A stretch of 64,000 bases of DNA from Reyranella soli (GTDB lineage: Bacteria > Pseudomonadota > Alphaproteobacteria > Reyranellales > Reyranellaceae), in contig NZ_BKAJ01000018.1 in assembly GCF_007992495.1 (NCBI RefSeq), forward strand, positions 93,462 through 157,461, written 5' to 3'. The notes under the pieces were generated by a model that saw only the letters and a program-made list of their open reading frames with translations, was not told where the DNA came from and made no database searches. This document shows positions 45,073-54,539 of the stretch, piece by piece; positions within the stretch are counted from its first letter, which is position 1, and the number at the start of each line of letters is the position of its first letter. The position numbers and the translations under genes were made by a program.

Positions 45073-46293
45073 TCAAGAACTCTCATTGTGCATCACGTCG
45101 CCGAACAGCTCCCAGGTCTCGCCCTTGAAGCGCGACATCTGGACGGCCTGGACCGGATAGAAGTCGGTCGGGCTGGTCGAGACGGTGATGCCCGGCAGGA
45201 GGCCCGGCAGGTGAAGCTGGTGCCAGCTTGCCGCCTGCTTCATCAGGTTCTCGCGCGTCAGCACGTCGCCGCACTTCTCGAGCGTCTTGCGCAGCAGCGC
45301 CGCCACGCCGTAGGCATAGATGTAGCTGCCGTCGGCCAGGTTTCCGTCGGGTATGTACTTCGCCATGAAGGCGCGCCATTCCTTCATGTCCGGCTCGTTG
45401 TCCCACTGCTTGTCGGTGGGGTCCTTCAGCCAGGCCGCGGTGAGCACGCCCTGCACGTTGTCGAAGCCGGCGGGCTTCATGGTCGTGCCGACGCTCGCCG
45501 CCACGTTGTTCATGTACTGCACCGGCTTCCATCCCAGGTCGGCCGCCTTGCGCATCGCCTGGGCGGCGAACTTCGAGATCGACACGTTGTAGAAGACGTT
45601 GGCGCCCGAGTTCTTCAGCTCGATGATCTGGCTGTCGACCGTCGGATCGGTCGACTCGTAGGTGACGACCTTGACCAGGCGGCCGGCCTCCTTAGCAAGC
45701 CCGTCCTTGATGCCGTTGAAGTAATCCTTGCCGTAGTCGTCATTCTGGTAGAGCACGCCGATCCTGGCATCCTTGACGTTGGCCAGGATGTGCTTGGCGT
45801 AGATGACGCCTTCGGTGTGATAGTCGGGCTGGTAGCCGATGGTCCACGGGAAGTCCTTGGGGTTGCCCCACTTCGAGGCGCCGGTGGCGATGAAGAGCTG
45901 CGGCACCTTCTTCTGGTTCATGTACTTGTGGATGGCGGAGTTGCACGGCGTGCCCGTCATGTTGAAGCAGGCCAGCACCTGGTCCTCCTCGACGAGCTTG
46001 CGGATCATCTCCACGGTCTTGGGCGGCTGATAGCCGTCGTCGTAACTGATGAAGTTGACCTTGCGGCGGTTGATGCCGCCGGTCTCGTTGACCATCCTGA
46101 AATACGCCTGATGCAGCTTGCCGATCGAGCTGTAGGAAGACGCAGGCCCGCTATAGGGGTTGGTATGACCGATCTTGATCTCGCTGTCGGTCGCGCCCGT
46201 GTCGTACTTCTTCTGACCAAACGCCACGCGACTTGTCGAAAGCGCCGTAGCGGCCGATACGCCGGCCAGGAAATTACGCCTGTTGGTTTTCAT
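45073..46293 (-). CDS. ABC transporter substrate-binding protein (branched-chain amino acid type)
   Basis: A 406-residue periplasmic binding protein with a twin-arginine-like signal (NRRNFLAGVSAATAL). Family segments are SEIKIGHTNPYSGPASSYSS, VNFISYDDGYQPPKTVEMI, ARIGVLYQNDDYGKDYFNG and the late YAYGVAALLRKTLEKCGD. Close relatives serve urea, amide or aromatic acid uptake as well as amino acids. No permease or ATPase genes are adjacent. ATG 46293 follows GGGAGCGAACC. A copy of the 142-bp repeat lies upstream. Confidence 0.92.
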   Translation of the reverse strand: MKTNRRNFLAGVSAATALSTSRVAFGQKKYDTGATDSEIKIGHTNPYSGPASSYSSIGKLHQAYFRMVNETGGINRRKVNFISYDDGYQPPKTVEMIRKLVEEDQVLACFNMTGTPCNSAIHKYMNQKKVPQLFIATGASKWGNPKDFPWTIGYQPDYHTEGVIYAKHILANVKDARIGVLYQNDDYGKDYFNGIKDGLAKEAGRLVKVVTYESTDPTVDSQIIELKNSGANVFYNVSISKFAAQAMRKAADLGWKPVQYMNNVAASVGTTMKPAGFDNVQGVLTAAWLKDPTDKQWDNEPDMKEWRAFMAKYIPDGNLADGSYIYAYGVAALLRKTLEKCGDVLTRENLMKQAASWHQLHLPGLLPGITVSTSPTDFYPVQAVQMSRFKGETWELFGDVMHNESS

Positions 46294-46451
46294 GGTTCGC
46301 TCCCTGTTGTCGTCGGTTACGCCATAGGCTCTCCTCACGCTGATGGGCGGAAATCCGGAACGACGCGACGCTACCACTCCCGGGAGGGGGCAGCGACGAC
46401 GTCATGGGACAGCATCCCTGACCCAACGGCCGTCGCCAAATTGCAAAGCCC

Positions 46452-46593
46452 GTCATCCCGACCGGAGCCGAGCGCAGCGAGGCGGAGCGGAGGGACCTGT
46501 TTTGTTGACGCGTCGACAAAACAGGTCCCTCGACTGCGCCGCGCGGAGTTTACCCCGAGCGAAGTCGAGGGGGGCGGCTCCGCTCGGGATGAC
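46452..46593. repeat. 142-bp palindromic repeat, copy 2 (inverted relative to 31181)
   Basis: Starts GTCATCCCGACCGGAGCCG and ends CGGCTCCGCTCGGGATGAC. Its reverse complement matches 31181-31323 nearly base for base. It fills most of the 46294-46617 gap, which otherwise holds no gene. Confidence 0.88.
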
Positions 46594-46617
46594 GGGAGGT
46601 CAAATGAAGCGCGTCGG

Positions 46618-47340
46618 TCAGGAGAGCCGCGCGACGTCGACGATGATCCGATTGCGGTTGTCCGGGTCGACCAGGACAGGCAATTCAAGGCCGACGGCCG
46701 TGCGCATTTGGCGGCGTTGGCGGCTGCTGAACGACATGCGCGTCACCGCTTCCCAATCCTGTCCGCCGGTGGGATCGATCACCCGGACAGCGATGTCCCA
46801 CGTCCCGCCGGGCGCGCTGCTCTGCCCCACCTCGTGCGCCGCCAGCACCGTCGCGGTGGTCGGCACCAGTCCGACCTCGGCGGCGCGGCCGGAAAGGGCA
46901 AGCTCGGTCTGCCGTGGCGTGAGGCCGTTGACCAGCGTCGGTGCCGACGCAGCGTGCTCCACTTCCCGCCAGACACGCGGGTAGGCGCGATCGCCGGGTT
47001 TGTCAGTGGGCCGTAAACGCTCCGCGAGATCTTCGGCGGCCTCTTGCCCGGTCGGCACTCGATGCCATTCGATCCTGAACTGCGTCGGATCGGCGATGTC
47101 CACGGTGACCGGAAGCACCATGCCGGGGCGCGGCCACTTGGCCTTGGGGACTGCGTAGCCACTGTAATGTACCGCCGTCGGCGCGAGGCGCTCCGCGGTG
47201 ATCACCCCGTCGATCTCGCACTTGGGCTGGAGCACCACCTCGCCGGCCGCGTCGGGAAACGGAGAACAGGCGACGACCTGCAGCTGTCCGCTGACAGGGT
47301 TCGTGATCTGGGCCCGCTTGCGATTGCTGAATCGCTCCAA
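46618..47340 (-). CDS. hypothetical protein with an internal beta repeat
   Basis: A 240-residue soluble protein. Two related segments stand out: PGMVLPVTVDIADPTQFRIE near residue 75 and VGLELPVLVDPDNRNRIIVD at the C-terminus, each a pair of beta strands around VDPxxxxRIxxD. Such VDP repeats occur in small proteins tied to secretion or short C-terminal domains, but I cannot name the family. It follows the gene at 47470 with 129 bases between, same strand. Confidence 0.6.
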   Translation of the reverse strand: MERFSNRKRAQITNPVSGQLQVVACSPFPDAAGEVVLQPKCEIDGVITAERLAPTAVHYSGYAVPKAKWPRPGMVLPVTVDIADPTQFRIEWHRVPTGQEAAEDLAERLRPTDKPGDRAYPRVWREVEHAASAPTLVNGLTPRQTELALSGRAAEVGLVPTTATVLAAHEVGQSSAPGGTWDIAVRVIDPTGGQDWEAVTRMSFSSRQRRQMRTAVGLELPVLVDPDNRNRIIVDVARLS

Positions 47341-47469
47341 TGACCTACTCCCACTCGATCGGAGATCAACCCGCTCATTGCACAGCTTGCAAGATCAACC
47401 TGGTTGCCTTCGAGCTCCGCACCCTGGCGACAGGCGTCAGGCCGCTCGCGCGGCAAGGCAGCGGCCTGA

Positions 47470-48093
47470 TCAATTCCTGACTATGACCGAGACCCACGCG
47501 GAAAGGCAGGCAAGCTTTTGCTCCTTCCGCCACGGCCGCCCGACGGTCGCGCCCAATGCCTTGATGCGCGCCTCGATCTCTGCCGGCGCCATGTCGAGCC
47601 TTTTTGTCGCGAGGTCAGGAAGCGATTTCTCGTCCAGCTCCGCGAGTTCCATACCGGCTCGCCCGATGGCAGGCCGAAGGACCTCGCGAAGGGCGAGCCC
47701 TTCTGCGACCGGCGGATGATCCGGGAAGGAAAGGCTATAGGCCAGAAGGTCGGAGACCCAACCGGCGCGATTGACAAGCAGTGCCGCCACGACGGGCTCG
47801 TATCCCCGGCCCTGCAGCTCATTGACGATATCGTTCAGGCCGTCCGTCGCAAGCTGTTCCTGTCGCCTGCGGCCCTTGGCGACAGCGGCGGCCGCGGCGG
47901 CCAGATCCCCGCCATCGGCGCTACGGACCATCTCAGCGGCGACATGATACGGCTCGAGGGAGAGGCGGTCGTCCTTGCCGGTAGTTGCGAGAAGTGTCGA
48001 AAGCACGACGCGCGGCTCGCGTTCATCGGCAGAGACGCCGACGACCACGCTACCGCCGCGAACGACACGAAATCCAAGCCCGATCCGAGTCAT
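47470..48093 (-). CDS. hypothetical protein
   Basis: A 207-residue protein beginning with a beta-rich stretch (LGFRVVRGGSVVVGVSADER) and continuing as helices (DGLNDIVNELQGRGYEPVVA, then AALLVNRAGWVSDLL). The beginning has the feel of an actin-like ATPase strand, but no phosphate motif is complete, and a later RAGWVSDLLAYSLSFPDHPP segment hints at a conserved site. No signal peptide. Likely co-transcribed with the VDP-repeat gene downstream. Function unknown. Confidence 0.6.
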   Translation of the reverse strand: MTRIGLGFRVVRGGSVVVGVSADEREPRVVLSTLLATTGKDDRLSLEPYHVAAEMVRSADGGDLAAAAAAVAKGRRRQEQLATDGLNDIVNELQGRGYEPVVAALLVNRAGWVSDLLAYSLSFPDHPPVAEGLALREVLRPAIGRAGMELAELDEKSLPDLATKRLDMAPAEIEARIKALGATVGRPWRKEQKLACLSAWVSVIVRN

Positions 48094-48187
48094 CGCGCTT
48101 CATGCCCCATGAACGATCGTTGAAAGTTTCCTGCTGATCCATGCCAAACCGCAAGATCGGTCGAGAAGGTCTCTCCGCGCGGCCCCT

Positions 48188-48215
48188 GAGTTTACCCCGA
48201 GCGAAGTCGAGGGGG
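48188..48215. repeat. fragment of the palindromic repeat
   Basis: GAGTTTACCCCGAGCGAAGT followed by CGAGGGGG matches an internal part of the element at 46452-46593 (about 46545-46575). Only this piece remains. It lies upstream of the rightward aldolase gene. Confidence 0.6.
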
Positions 48216-48344
48216 CCTTGGTCGAGACGACGGAAAGCGCCATTTGCGATACCCCCCCCTTGGAGGCCGTCCCGCCAAACCTAGGTGCAGGTCGACCAAC
48301 CACCAATGCCGGCTTACATTCTCCGGCCACGCCGGAGGACGATC

Positions 48345-49244
48345 ATGACCAATGACGCGATGTACAAGCAGATGTCCGCCAAGCCGGGCTTCATCGCTGC
48401 GCTCGACCAGAGCGGCGGCTCGACGCCGGGCGCGCTGCGCGCCTACGGAATCCCGGACAGCGCCTGGCACGGCGATGACGCCGAGATGTTCAGGCAGATG
48501 CACGAGATGCGCGTGCGTATCATGACCTCGCCGTCCTTCACCAACGCCACGGTGATCGCCGCCATCCTGTTCGAGCGCACCATGGACGGCGAAGCGAAGG
48601 GCAAGCCGGTGCCGGCCTTCCTGTGGCAGGAGCGAGGCGTCGTGCCGTTCCTCAAGGTCGACAAGGGGCTCGAGAGCGAGAAGGACGGCGTCTCCCTGAT
48701 GAAGCCGATTCCCGGCCTCGACGCCCTGCTCGAGCGCGCCGTTGGACTTGGCGTCTTTGGCACCAAGATGCGCTCGACGATCAACCTCGCCTCGAAGCCG
48801 GGCATCGCGGCGATCGTCGCCCAGCAGTTCGAGGTCGCCGGCCAGATCTCGGCGCACGGGCTGATGCCCATCATCGAGCCGGAGATTTCGATCAAGAGCC
48901 CCGACAAGGCGGCCTGCGAGGCCCTCCTCCGCGACGCGCTGCTCGGCCGGCTCGATGCCCTGCCGAAGGGCACGCAGGTGATGCTCAAGCTCACCCTGCC
49001 CGAGGCCCCCGACTTCTACATGCCGCTGATCAAGCATGCCGGCGTCGCGCGCGTCGTGGCGCTGTCCGGTGGCTACACGCGCGCCGATGCCTGCCGCCGC
49101 CTGGCCGCCAATCACGGCATGATCGCGAGCTTCTCGCGCGCCCTGACCGAAGGCCTCACCCGGCCGATGAGCGACGCCGTGTTCGACGCCGCGCTGGCCG
49201 CTTCGATCGACGAGATCTACGGGGCGTCCGCGGTCAAGGTTTGA
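48345..49244 (+). CDS. class I fructose-bisphosphate aldolase
   Basis: A 299-residue class I aldolase of the bacterial short type: FIAALDQSGGSTPGALRAYG at the start, FLWQERGVVPFLKVDKGLES, GLMPIIEPEISIKSP and TQVMLKLTLPEAPDFY, whose Lys is the Schiff-base candidate, then VVALSGGYTR binding phosphate. It splits fructose-1,6-bisphosphate to glyceraldehyde-3-phosphate and dihydroxyacetone phosphate. ATG 48345 follows CCGGAGGACGATC. Monocistronic. Confidence 0.93.
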   Translation: MTNDAMYKQMSAKPGFIAALDQSGGSTPGALRAYGIPDSAWHGDDAEMFRQMHEMRVRIMTSPSFTNATVIAAILFERTMDGEAKGKPVPAFLWQERGVVPFLKVDKGLESEKDGVSLMKPIPGLDALLERAVGLGVFGTKMRSTINLASKPGIAAIVAQQFEVAGQISAHGLMPIIEPEISIKSPDKAACEALLRDALLGRLDALPKGTQVMLKLTLPEAPDFYMPLIKHAGVARVVALSGGYTRADACRRLAANHGMIASFSRALTEGLTRPMSDAVFDAALAASIDEIYGASAVKV

Positions 49245-49318
49245 ACTTGCCACCGAGCTGGTGCAGGGCTTCCTCGCATGTGTAGCCGCCTCAATGGCGA
49301 CAACCGGCCGGAGGAGCC

Positions 49319-50539
49319 ATGAGGCCCTTCGCGGGCGTCTTCCGGTCCTTGCGAGGGTTCAACTATCGGGTCTGGGCAGCCGGAGCCTTCGTCTCCAACG
49401 TCGGCACCTGGGTGCAGCGGACCGGCCAGGACTGGCTGGTGTTCACCCAGCTCACCGATCACGACGCTTCGGCGGTCGGCCTGGTCATGGCCCTGCAATT
49501 CGGGCCGCAGCTCCTGCTGTTGCCCTGGACCGGCTTCGCCGCCGACCATTTCAACCAGCGCAAGCTCCTGATCGCCACCCAGGCGACCATGGGCAGTCTC
49601 GCCCTGATCCTGGGGCTCCTGACCGTCACCGGCGCGGTCGAGCTCTGGCACGTCTACATCTTCGCCTTCCTGTTCGGCAGCGCCGCCGCCTTCGATGCGC
49701 CGGTGCGCCAGACCTTCGTCGCGGAACTGGTCGGCGATGCCGACCTGCACAATGCCGTGGCGCTCAACTCGACCTCGTTCAACGCCGCCCGCATGATCGG
49801 CCCGGCCATCGCCGGCCTGACCATCGCCGCGGTCGGCACGGGCTGGGCCTTCCTGATCAACGGCGCGTCCTTCGCCGCCGTGCTCGTCGCCCTCGCCTGC
49901 CTGCGCATCGCCGAGCTTCGTCCGAACGTGCGCGCCCATCGCGTCAAGGGCAGCTTCACCGAAGGGATCCGCTACGTGTGGCAGCGCCCCGACCTCATGG
50001 CGATGCTGGTCATGCTGTTCCTGGTCGGGACCTTCGGCCTCAATTTCCCGATCTTCATCTCGACCATGGCGATCGGCGTCTTCCATGTCGATGCGCGCGG
50101 GTTCGGCCTGCTGTCGTCCTGCATGGCGATCGGCACCGTCGCCGGCGCCCTGTGGAGCGCCGGCCGCGAGCAGCCGCGGTTCTCCTTGCTGCTGAGCGGC
50201 GCCGCGGTCTTCGGGCTCGGCTGCACGCTGGCCGCGCTCGCCCCGGGCTACTGGTTCTTTGCCGCCGCGCTCGTCGTCATCGGCGTGGCCGCATTGACCC
50301 TCACCAACACGTCGAACAGCCTGATGCAGCTTTCGACCGAACGGGCGATGCGCGGGCGCGTGATGGCGCTCAGGGTCGCCATCGCGCTCGGCGGAACGCC
50401 GATCGGCGCGCCGATCGTCGGATGGGTGGCGAACAGCTACGGCCCGCGCTGGGCGCTCGCCGTCGGGGCGGCGGCGGGCTTTGCCGCCGCCGCCGTGGCC
50501 GTGTACGCCCTGATGCGTCGTCGCGGCGTCTCGCGATAG
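49319..50539 (+). CDS. MFS transporter (EntS/enterobactin exporter-like)
   Basis: A 406-residue transporter with about 11-12 hydrophobic segments. The opening FRSLRGFNYRVWAAGAFVSN and SNVGTWVQRTGQDWLV, then FGSAAAFDAPVRQTFVAELV and ALNSTSFNAARMIGPAIAG, mark the MFS_3/EntS group. The cargo is unknown; siderophores and small toxic organics are usual. It starts 74 bases after the aldolase gene and is convergent with a small secreted protein gene. Confidence 0.92.
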   Translation: MRPFAGVFRSLRGFNYRVWAAGAFVSNVGTWVQRTGQDWLVFTQLTDHDASAVGLVMALQFGPQLLLLPWTGFAADHFNQRKLLIATQATMGSLALILGLLTVTGAVELWHVYIFAFLFGSAAAFDAPVRQTFVAELVGDADLHNAVALNSTSFNAARMIGPAIAGLTIAAVGTGWAFLINGASFAAVLVALACLRIAELRPNVRAHRVKGSFTEGIRYVWQRPDLMAMLVMLFLVGTFGLNFPIFISTMAIGVFHVDARGFGLLSSCMAIGTVAGALWSAGREQPRFSLLLSGAAVFGLGCTLAALAPGYWFFAAALVVIGVAALTLTNTSNSLMQLSTERAMRGRVMALRVAIALGGTPIGAPIVGWVANSYGPRWALAVGAAAGFAAAAVAVYALMRRRGVSR

Positions 50540-50551
50540 CGAAGGATTACC

Positions 50552-50872
50552 TCAAGGGCTTGGCGTGTTCGCTATCCCCGGAATAGGGCTGTCGAGAGAC
50601 CGGAAGACATTGCTGGAATTCGAGCCCGCATTGGAATTACCCATGCCGGACGACGTCATTGGCGCGAACGACTGAGCCGATGGCGCCTGGGTAGCGGGCG
50701 ACGACATACCGGACGACATGCTGCCCGACGACATGCTTCCCGAAGACATGCTTCCCGATAGGCCACCGCCATTGCCGAACGATCCGCCCATTCGCGCCAT
50801 GGCAGGCTCGGCAACGGACCCGGCCACCAGGAAGCCGATCGCGACGGCCAGGAGAGGGATGGACTTGTTCAT
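50552..50872 (-). CDS. small secreted Ser/Gly/Met-rich protein
   Basis: A 106-residue exported protein: signal peptide with LLAVAIGFLVAGSVAEPAMA, then a low-complexity mature part. Three tandem GSMSS units (GSMSSGSMSSGSMSSG) are encoded by a 15-base repeat around 50715-50760. Asn/Ser-rich tail. Spacing and site are good (AAAGGACTTTACC then ATG). Cell-surface or metal-chaperone roles are guesses; the methionines could bind copper. Confidence 0.75.
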   Translation of the reverse strand: MNKSIPLLAVAIGFLVAGSVAEPAMARMGGSFGNGGGLSGSMSSGSMSSGSMSSGMSSPATQAPSAQSFAPMTSSGMGNSNAGSNSSNVFRSLDSPIPGIANTPSP

Positions 50873-51000
50873 GGTAAAGTCCTTTCGCGCTTTGCTGGGA
50901 AACGCCGATCGCTTCCCGTCCGATCCAAGAGCTATGGATCGGTTCACGGAGGTGCTGGCGCCGGATTGCTGCCGCTTGCTCGTTCTTGCCGACATCTCGA

Positions 51001-51750
51001 CTAGATCTGAGCGGATCCGCCATCGACGAAGAGCTCACTGCCCGTGACGAAACTACTGTCGTCCGACGCAAGGAAAAGGGCGGCGCCAGCGCTCTCCGAG
51101 GGATCGCCGAGGCGCCCGAGCGGCGTCGTCGACTTCACAAATGAGACCATCGCCTCGTGGGCTTCCGGCGACCCCGCAAGATCGTGCCACCCGGGCGTGG
51201 AGGTGGCGCCAGGTGAGAGCACGTTGATGCGGATCTTTCGCGGCGCCAAGTCGAGTATCCAACTACGCGCGAAGTTGCGGATCGCGGCCTTGCTTGCACT
51301 GTAGACGCTGAAGCCCGGGGTGCCTTTCATGGCGGCGGTGGAACCTGTCAGGATGATCGAGCTGCCATCCCGGAGCAGCGGCAGCGCCTTCTGAACGGTG
51401 AAGAGCGTGCCTTTCACATTCGTTGAAAACGTCCTGTCGAAGTGTTCCTCGCTGATCGATCCCAGGCCGAGAAACTCGCCGCCTCCGGCATTGGCAAAAA
51501 GCACGTCAATCGCGCCCGCCTCGGCCCGTACGATCGCGAACAGACGATCTAGGTCGGCAAGATTTGAAACGTCGCCCTGGATACCGCGGGCGGCGCTGCC
51601 GACTTCCATAACAGCTGCATCGAGCTCCTTCTGTCGCCGTCCCGTCATGAAAACCCGGGCGCCTTCCGCGGCAAAGAGCCTTGCCGTAGCCAACCCGATG
51701 CCACTGTTTGCACCGGTGATGACGGCGACCTTTCCTTCGAGCCTGGCCAT
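51001..51750 (-). CDS. short-chain dehydrogenase/reductase
   Basis: A 249-residue SDR: TGANSGIG, FANAGGGEF, a serine in ILTGSTAAMKG, the catalytic YSASK, INVLSPGATSTPG and VTGSELFVDGGSAQI. ATG 51750 has GGGAGATCGCGCA upstream. It is the last gene of a five-gene leftward unit with an isochorismatase-like enzyme and three alpha/beta hydrolases. Confidence 0.92.
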   Translation of the reverse strand: MARLEGKVAVITGANSGIGLATARLFAAEGARVFMTGRRQKELDAAVMEVGSAARGIQGDVSNLADLDRLFAIVRAEAGAIDVLFANAGGGEFLGLGSISEEHFDRTFSTNVKGTLFTVQKALPLLRDGSSIILTGSTAAMKGTPGFSVYSASKAAIRNFARSWILDLAPRKIRINVLSPGATSTPGWHDLAGSPEAHEAMVSFVKSTTPLGRLGDPSESAGAALFLASDDSSFVTGSELFVDGGSAQI

Positions 51751-51803
51751 TGCGCGATCTCCCGGGGCTGACGAAGAGGTTATTTTCTCGTAGACGCGCT
51801 TCC

Positions 51804-52601
51804 TCAGCGCATGCGATCGACCGTTTCCTCGGTCGAGAGCACGGCATGGGCGAGATATCGGTAGTTGATCATCGCCGCCTGATAACCGTCGCCCCATTCG
51901 GGGTGCCGAGGGCCCGCCGTCGCGTCCTTGACCACCACGACCTCGAAGCCTTGCTCGAGCAGCTCGCGCAGGTGGGACTCGACGCACATGTTCGCCAACA
52001 TGCCGCCGAGGATGATCTTGCTGATGCCCCGCTTGCGCAGCTGCAGGACAAGATCGTTGGTTTGCGGTCCCCATACCTTGTGGGGGCTGACGATGACCGT
52101 CTTGCCATCTTCGATATAGGGCTTGAAGCGATCCAGCCAGTCGGCGCCCGAGCCGGCGAAGCCGTCCAGCGTCAGCGGTCCCCGTCGGGCAAAACTATGC
52201 GTCGTGAACTCCCCGGTCTCCAGCGGCCCGTTGAACGTCCAGCCGCTATCGGTGGGATAGAAATAGTGCGGCGAGATGAACACATGATATCCGCGCAGCT
52301 TCGCGGCCTTGAATATCCGCTCCATGTTCTCGACGGTGCCGTTCGCCTTGACGCTGGCGCCGACCGCCGCCCAGTTCGCCCCCTTCTCGCTGAGGACGTC
52401 GTTTTGCGGGTCGATGAAGACGACCGCCGTATCAGCCTTCCGGATATCGACCGAATCGGTCGCGTCCGCCGCTGCAGCGATCGACGGGTGGGACACCGTT
52501 GCGAGCGCGGCAACCGCCGACACCCCACCGATCAGGACTGCACGCCGAGATGCATTCTCATTGTCGTGGACATGGTTCGCCGGGCACTTCGATTCGGGCA
52601 C
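51804..52601 (-). CDS. exported isochorismatase-family cysteine hydrolase
   Basis: A 265-residue protein with a twin-arginine-like signal (ASRRAVLIGGVSAVAAL). The isochorismatase fold follows: Asp in VVFIDPQNDVL, Lys in VSPHKVWGPQTNDLV and the nucleophile Cys in LGGMLANMCVESHLRELLE. Members hydrolyse amides or vinyl ethers (nicotinamidase, N-carbamoyl and similar). Substrate unknown. It lies between the SDR and an alpha/beta hydrolase gene in one unit. Confidence 0.9.
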   Translation of the reverse strand: MPESKCPANHVHDNENASRRAVLIGGVSAVAALATVSHPSIAAAADATDSVDIRKADTAVVFIDPQNDVLSEKGANWAAVGASVKANGTVENMERIFKAAKLRGYHVFISPHYFYPTDSGWTFNGPLETGEFTTHSFARRGPLTLDGFAGSGADWLDRFKPYIEDGKTVIVSPHKVWGPQTNDLVLQLRKRGISKIILGGMLANMCVESHLRELLEQGFEVVVVKDATAGPRHPEWGDGYQAAMINYRYLAHAVLSTEETVDRMR

Positions 52602-52665
52602 TAGGAGATCCTCCCTTTGTCAATCGTGACTGGAATTACGCCGATCATCGCGCCCGGACGGCGCC

Positions 52666-53670
52666 TCACGCAGGGACCTTGCGGCCGAGGAAATCGCGGA
52701 TCAGCGGCACCATCTCGTCGGCTTTGTCCTCGAGCGCAAAGTGCCCGGTGTCGATGAGGTGGAACTCGACCGCGGGAAGGTCGCGCTTGTAGGGATAGGC
52801 CCCGTCGGCAGGGAAGATCTTGTCGTTCTTGCCCCAGACGATCAGCGTCGGCGGCTGATGCTTGCGGAAATAAGCCTGGACGGCCGGATACAGCGGCAGG
52901 TTGGTGCGGTAATCGTAGAAGAGATCCATCTGAATTTCGGCGTTGCCGGGGCGGTCCAGCAGCGCCTGATCCTGGATCCAGTTGTCCGGCGCGATCCGGC
53001 TCAGATCGCTGACGCCATCGGTGTACTGGAATTTCGTGGTCTCCGGCGCGACCAGCACGTAGAGCGCCTTGCGATGCGCTTCCGAGTGGTCGGACCAGTA
53101 GGCCTTGATCGGGTCCCAGAACTCCTTGAGGCCCTCGTCATAGGCATTGCCGTTCTGGACGATAAGCGCGGTGATCTGATCCGGATTCTTGAGGGCGAGG
53201 CGCCAGCCCACCGGGGCACCGTAGTCCATCACGTACATGGCGTAGCGCTTGACGGCGAGCTGGTCGAGCAGGCCGTCGACGAGCTCTGCGAAGCGGTCGA
53301 AGGTGTAGGAGAACTTCGCGCGATCGGGCATGTCGCTCTGCCCGTAGCCCGGGTAGTCCGGGGCGATCACGTGATAGCGGTCGGCGAGTTCCGGGATGAG
53401 ATTGCGAAACATATGGGACGAGGTCGGGAAGCCATGCAGCAACAGCACCGTTGGCGCGTCAGCGGGTCCTGCTTCGCGATAGAAGATCTTGATGCCGTCG
53501 ATCGTTTTCGTCCGATAGTGCGTGACGATGGGCGCCTTGTCGCCCGCCCCTGCCCTTGCGGCGGGCATTCCCTGCAGATAGGCGGCGCCGCCAGCCAGCA
53601 GCGGCAGGCCGAACGCGAGACGTCGGCGCTTCAAGGCAACGGGTGTACAGACGAAATCAACGATCTTCAT
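52666..53670 (-). CDS. exported alpha/beta hydrolase with Asp nucleophile (epoxide hydrolase/dehalogenase-like)
   Basis: A 334-residue alpha/beta hydrolase with a signal-like N-terminus ([20 protein letters not shown]). The oxyanion motif is [20 protein letters not shown]; the nucleophile elbow is [14 protein letters not shown], where Asp replaces the usual Ser, as in epoxide hydrolases and haloalkane dehalogenases; the base is His in [13 protein letters not shown] 53670 matches the signal. It is followed by the isochorismatase gene and preceded by two perhydrolase-like genes. Confidence 0.9.
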   Translation of the reverse strand: MKIVDFVCTPVALKRRRLAFGLPLLAGGAAYLQGMPAARAGAGDKAPIVTHYRTKTIDGIKIFYREAGPADAPTVLLLHGFPTSSHMFRNLIPELADRYHVIAPDYPGYGQSDMPDRAKFSYTFDRFAELVDGLLDQLAVKRYAMYVMDYGAPVGWRLALKNPDQITALIVQNGNAYDEGLKEFWDPIKAYWSDHSEAHRKALYVLVAPETTKFQYTDGVSDLSRIAPDNWIQDQALLDRPGNAEIQMDLFYDYRTNLPLYPAVQAYFRKHQPPTLIVWGKNDKIFPADGAYPYKRDLPAVEFHLIDTGHFALEDKADEMVPLIRDFLGRKVPA

Positions 53671-53684
53671 GTCAGTCTCCGAGT

Positions 53685-54509
53685 TCAGCGCGTGATGAAT
53701 TCCAGCAGATCGGCGTTGATGACGTCGGCGTGCGTCGTGGGCATGCCGTGAGGAAAGCCCTTGTAGGTCTTCAGCACGCCGTTCTTCAGCAGCTTGGCCG
53801 ACAAGGGTCCAGCATCGGCGTAAGGGACGATCTGGTCGTCCTCGCTGTGCATCACGAGCACCGGCACGCCGATCTTCCCGAGATCGGCGGTGAAGTCGGT
53901 CTGCGAGAAGGCGACGATGCCGTCGTAGTGCGCCTTGGCGCCGCCCATCATGCCCTGGCGCCACCAGTTGCGAATGATGGCCTCCGAGGGCTTCGCGCCC
54001 GGCCGGTCGTAGTTGTAGAAAGGGCCCGCCGCGAAGCCGAGATAGAATTCCGATCGATTGGCGGCAAGCTGCGCCTGAAGCGTGTCGAACACGTCCTTGG
54101 GCAGACCTCCGGGATTGGCCGGGCTCTTCACCATCACCGGCGGCACCGCGCTGATGATGGCGGCCTTCGCCACGCGGCTTTCGCCATGCCGGGCGAGGTA
54201 GTGCACGACTTCGCCGCCGCCGGTCGAATGCCCGACGTGGATTGCGTTCTCGAGGTCGAGATGAGCCACCACCGCGGCAAGGTCGTCGGCGTAATGATCC
54301 ATGTCGTGGCCGTCTCCGACCTGCGCCGAACGGCCATGGCCGCGCCGGTCATGGGCGATGACACGATAGCCCTTGCCAAGGAAGAACAGCAGTTGGGCGT
54401 CCCAATCATCGGCCGATAGCGGCCAGCCATGGCTGAAGACGATCGGCTGCCCCGTGCCCCAGTCCTTGTAGAAGATCTCCACGCCGTCCCTTGTCGTGAC
54501 CGTGCTCAT
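53685..54509 (-). CDS. alpha/beta hydrolase (non-haem chloroperoxidase/perhydrolase-like)
   Basis: A 274-residue hydrolase: [20 protein letters not shown], nucleophile Ser in [19 protein letters not shown], Asp in [11 protein letters not shown] and His in [14 protein letters not shown]. This is the cofactor-free chloroperoxidase group, esterases with perhydrolase side activity. No signal, unlike its paralogue upstream at 54540. It starts 30 bases after that gene and ends 14 before the next. Confidence 0.92.
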   Translation of the reverse strand: MSTVTTRDGVEIFYKDWGTGQPIVFSHGWPLSADDWDAQLLFFLGKGYRVIAHDRRGHGRSAQVGDGHDMDHYADDLAAVVAHLDLENAIHVGHSTGGGEVVHYLARHGESRVAKAAIISAVPPVMVKSPANPGGLPKDVFDTLQAQLAANRSEFYLGFAAGPFYNYDRPGAKPSEAIIRNWWRQGMMGGAKAHYDGIVAFSQTDFTADLGKIGVPVLVMHSEDDQIVPYADAGPLSAKLLKNGVLKTYKGFPHGMPTTHADVINADLLEFITR

Positions 54510-54539
54510 CGGACGAACTCCCGTTGGCTTTTCGCAGTC

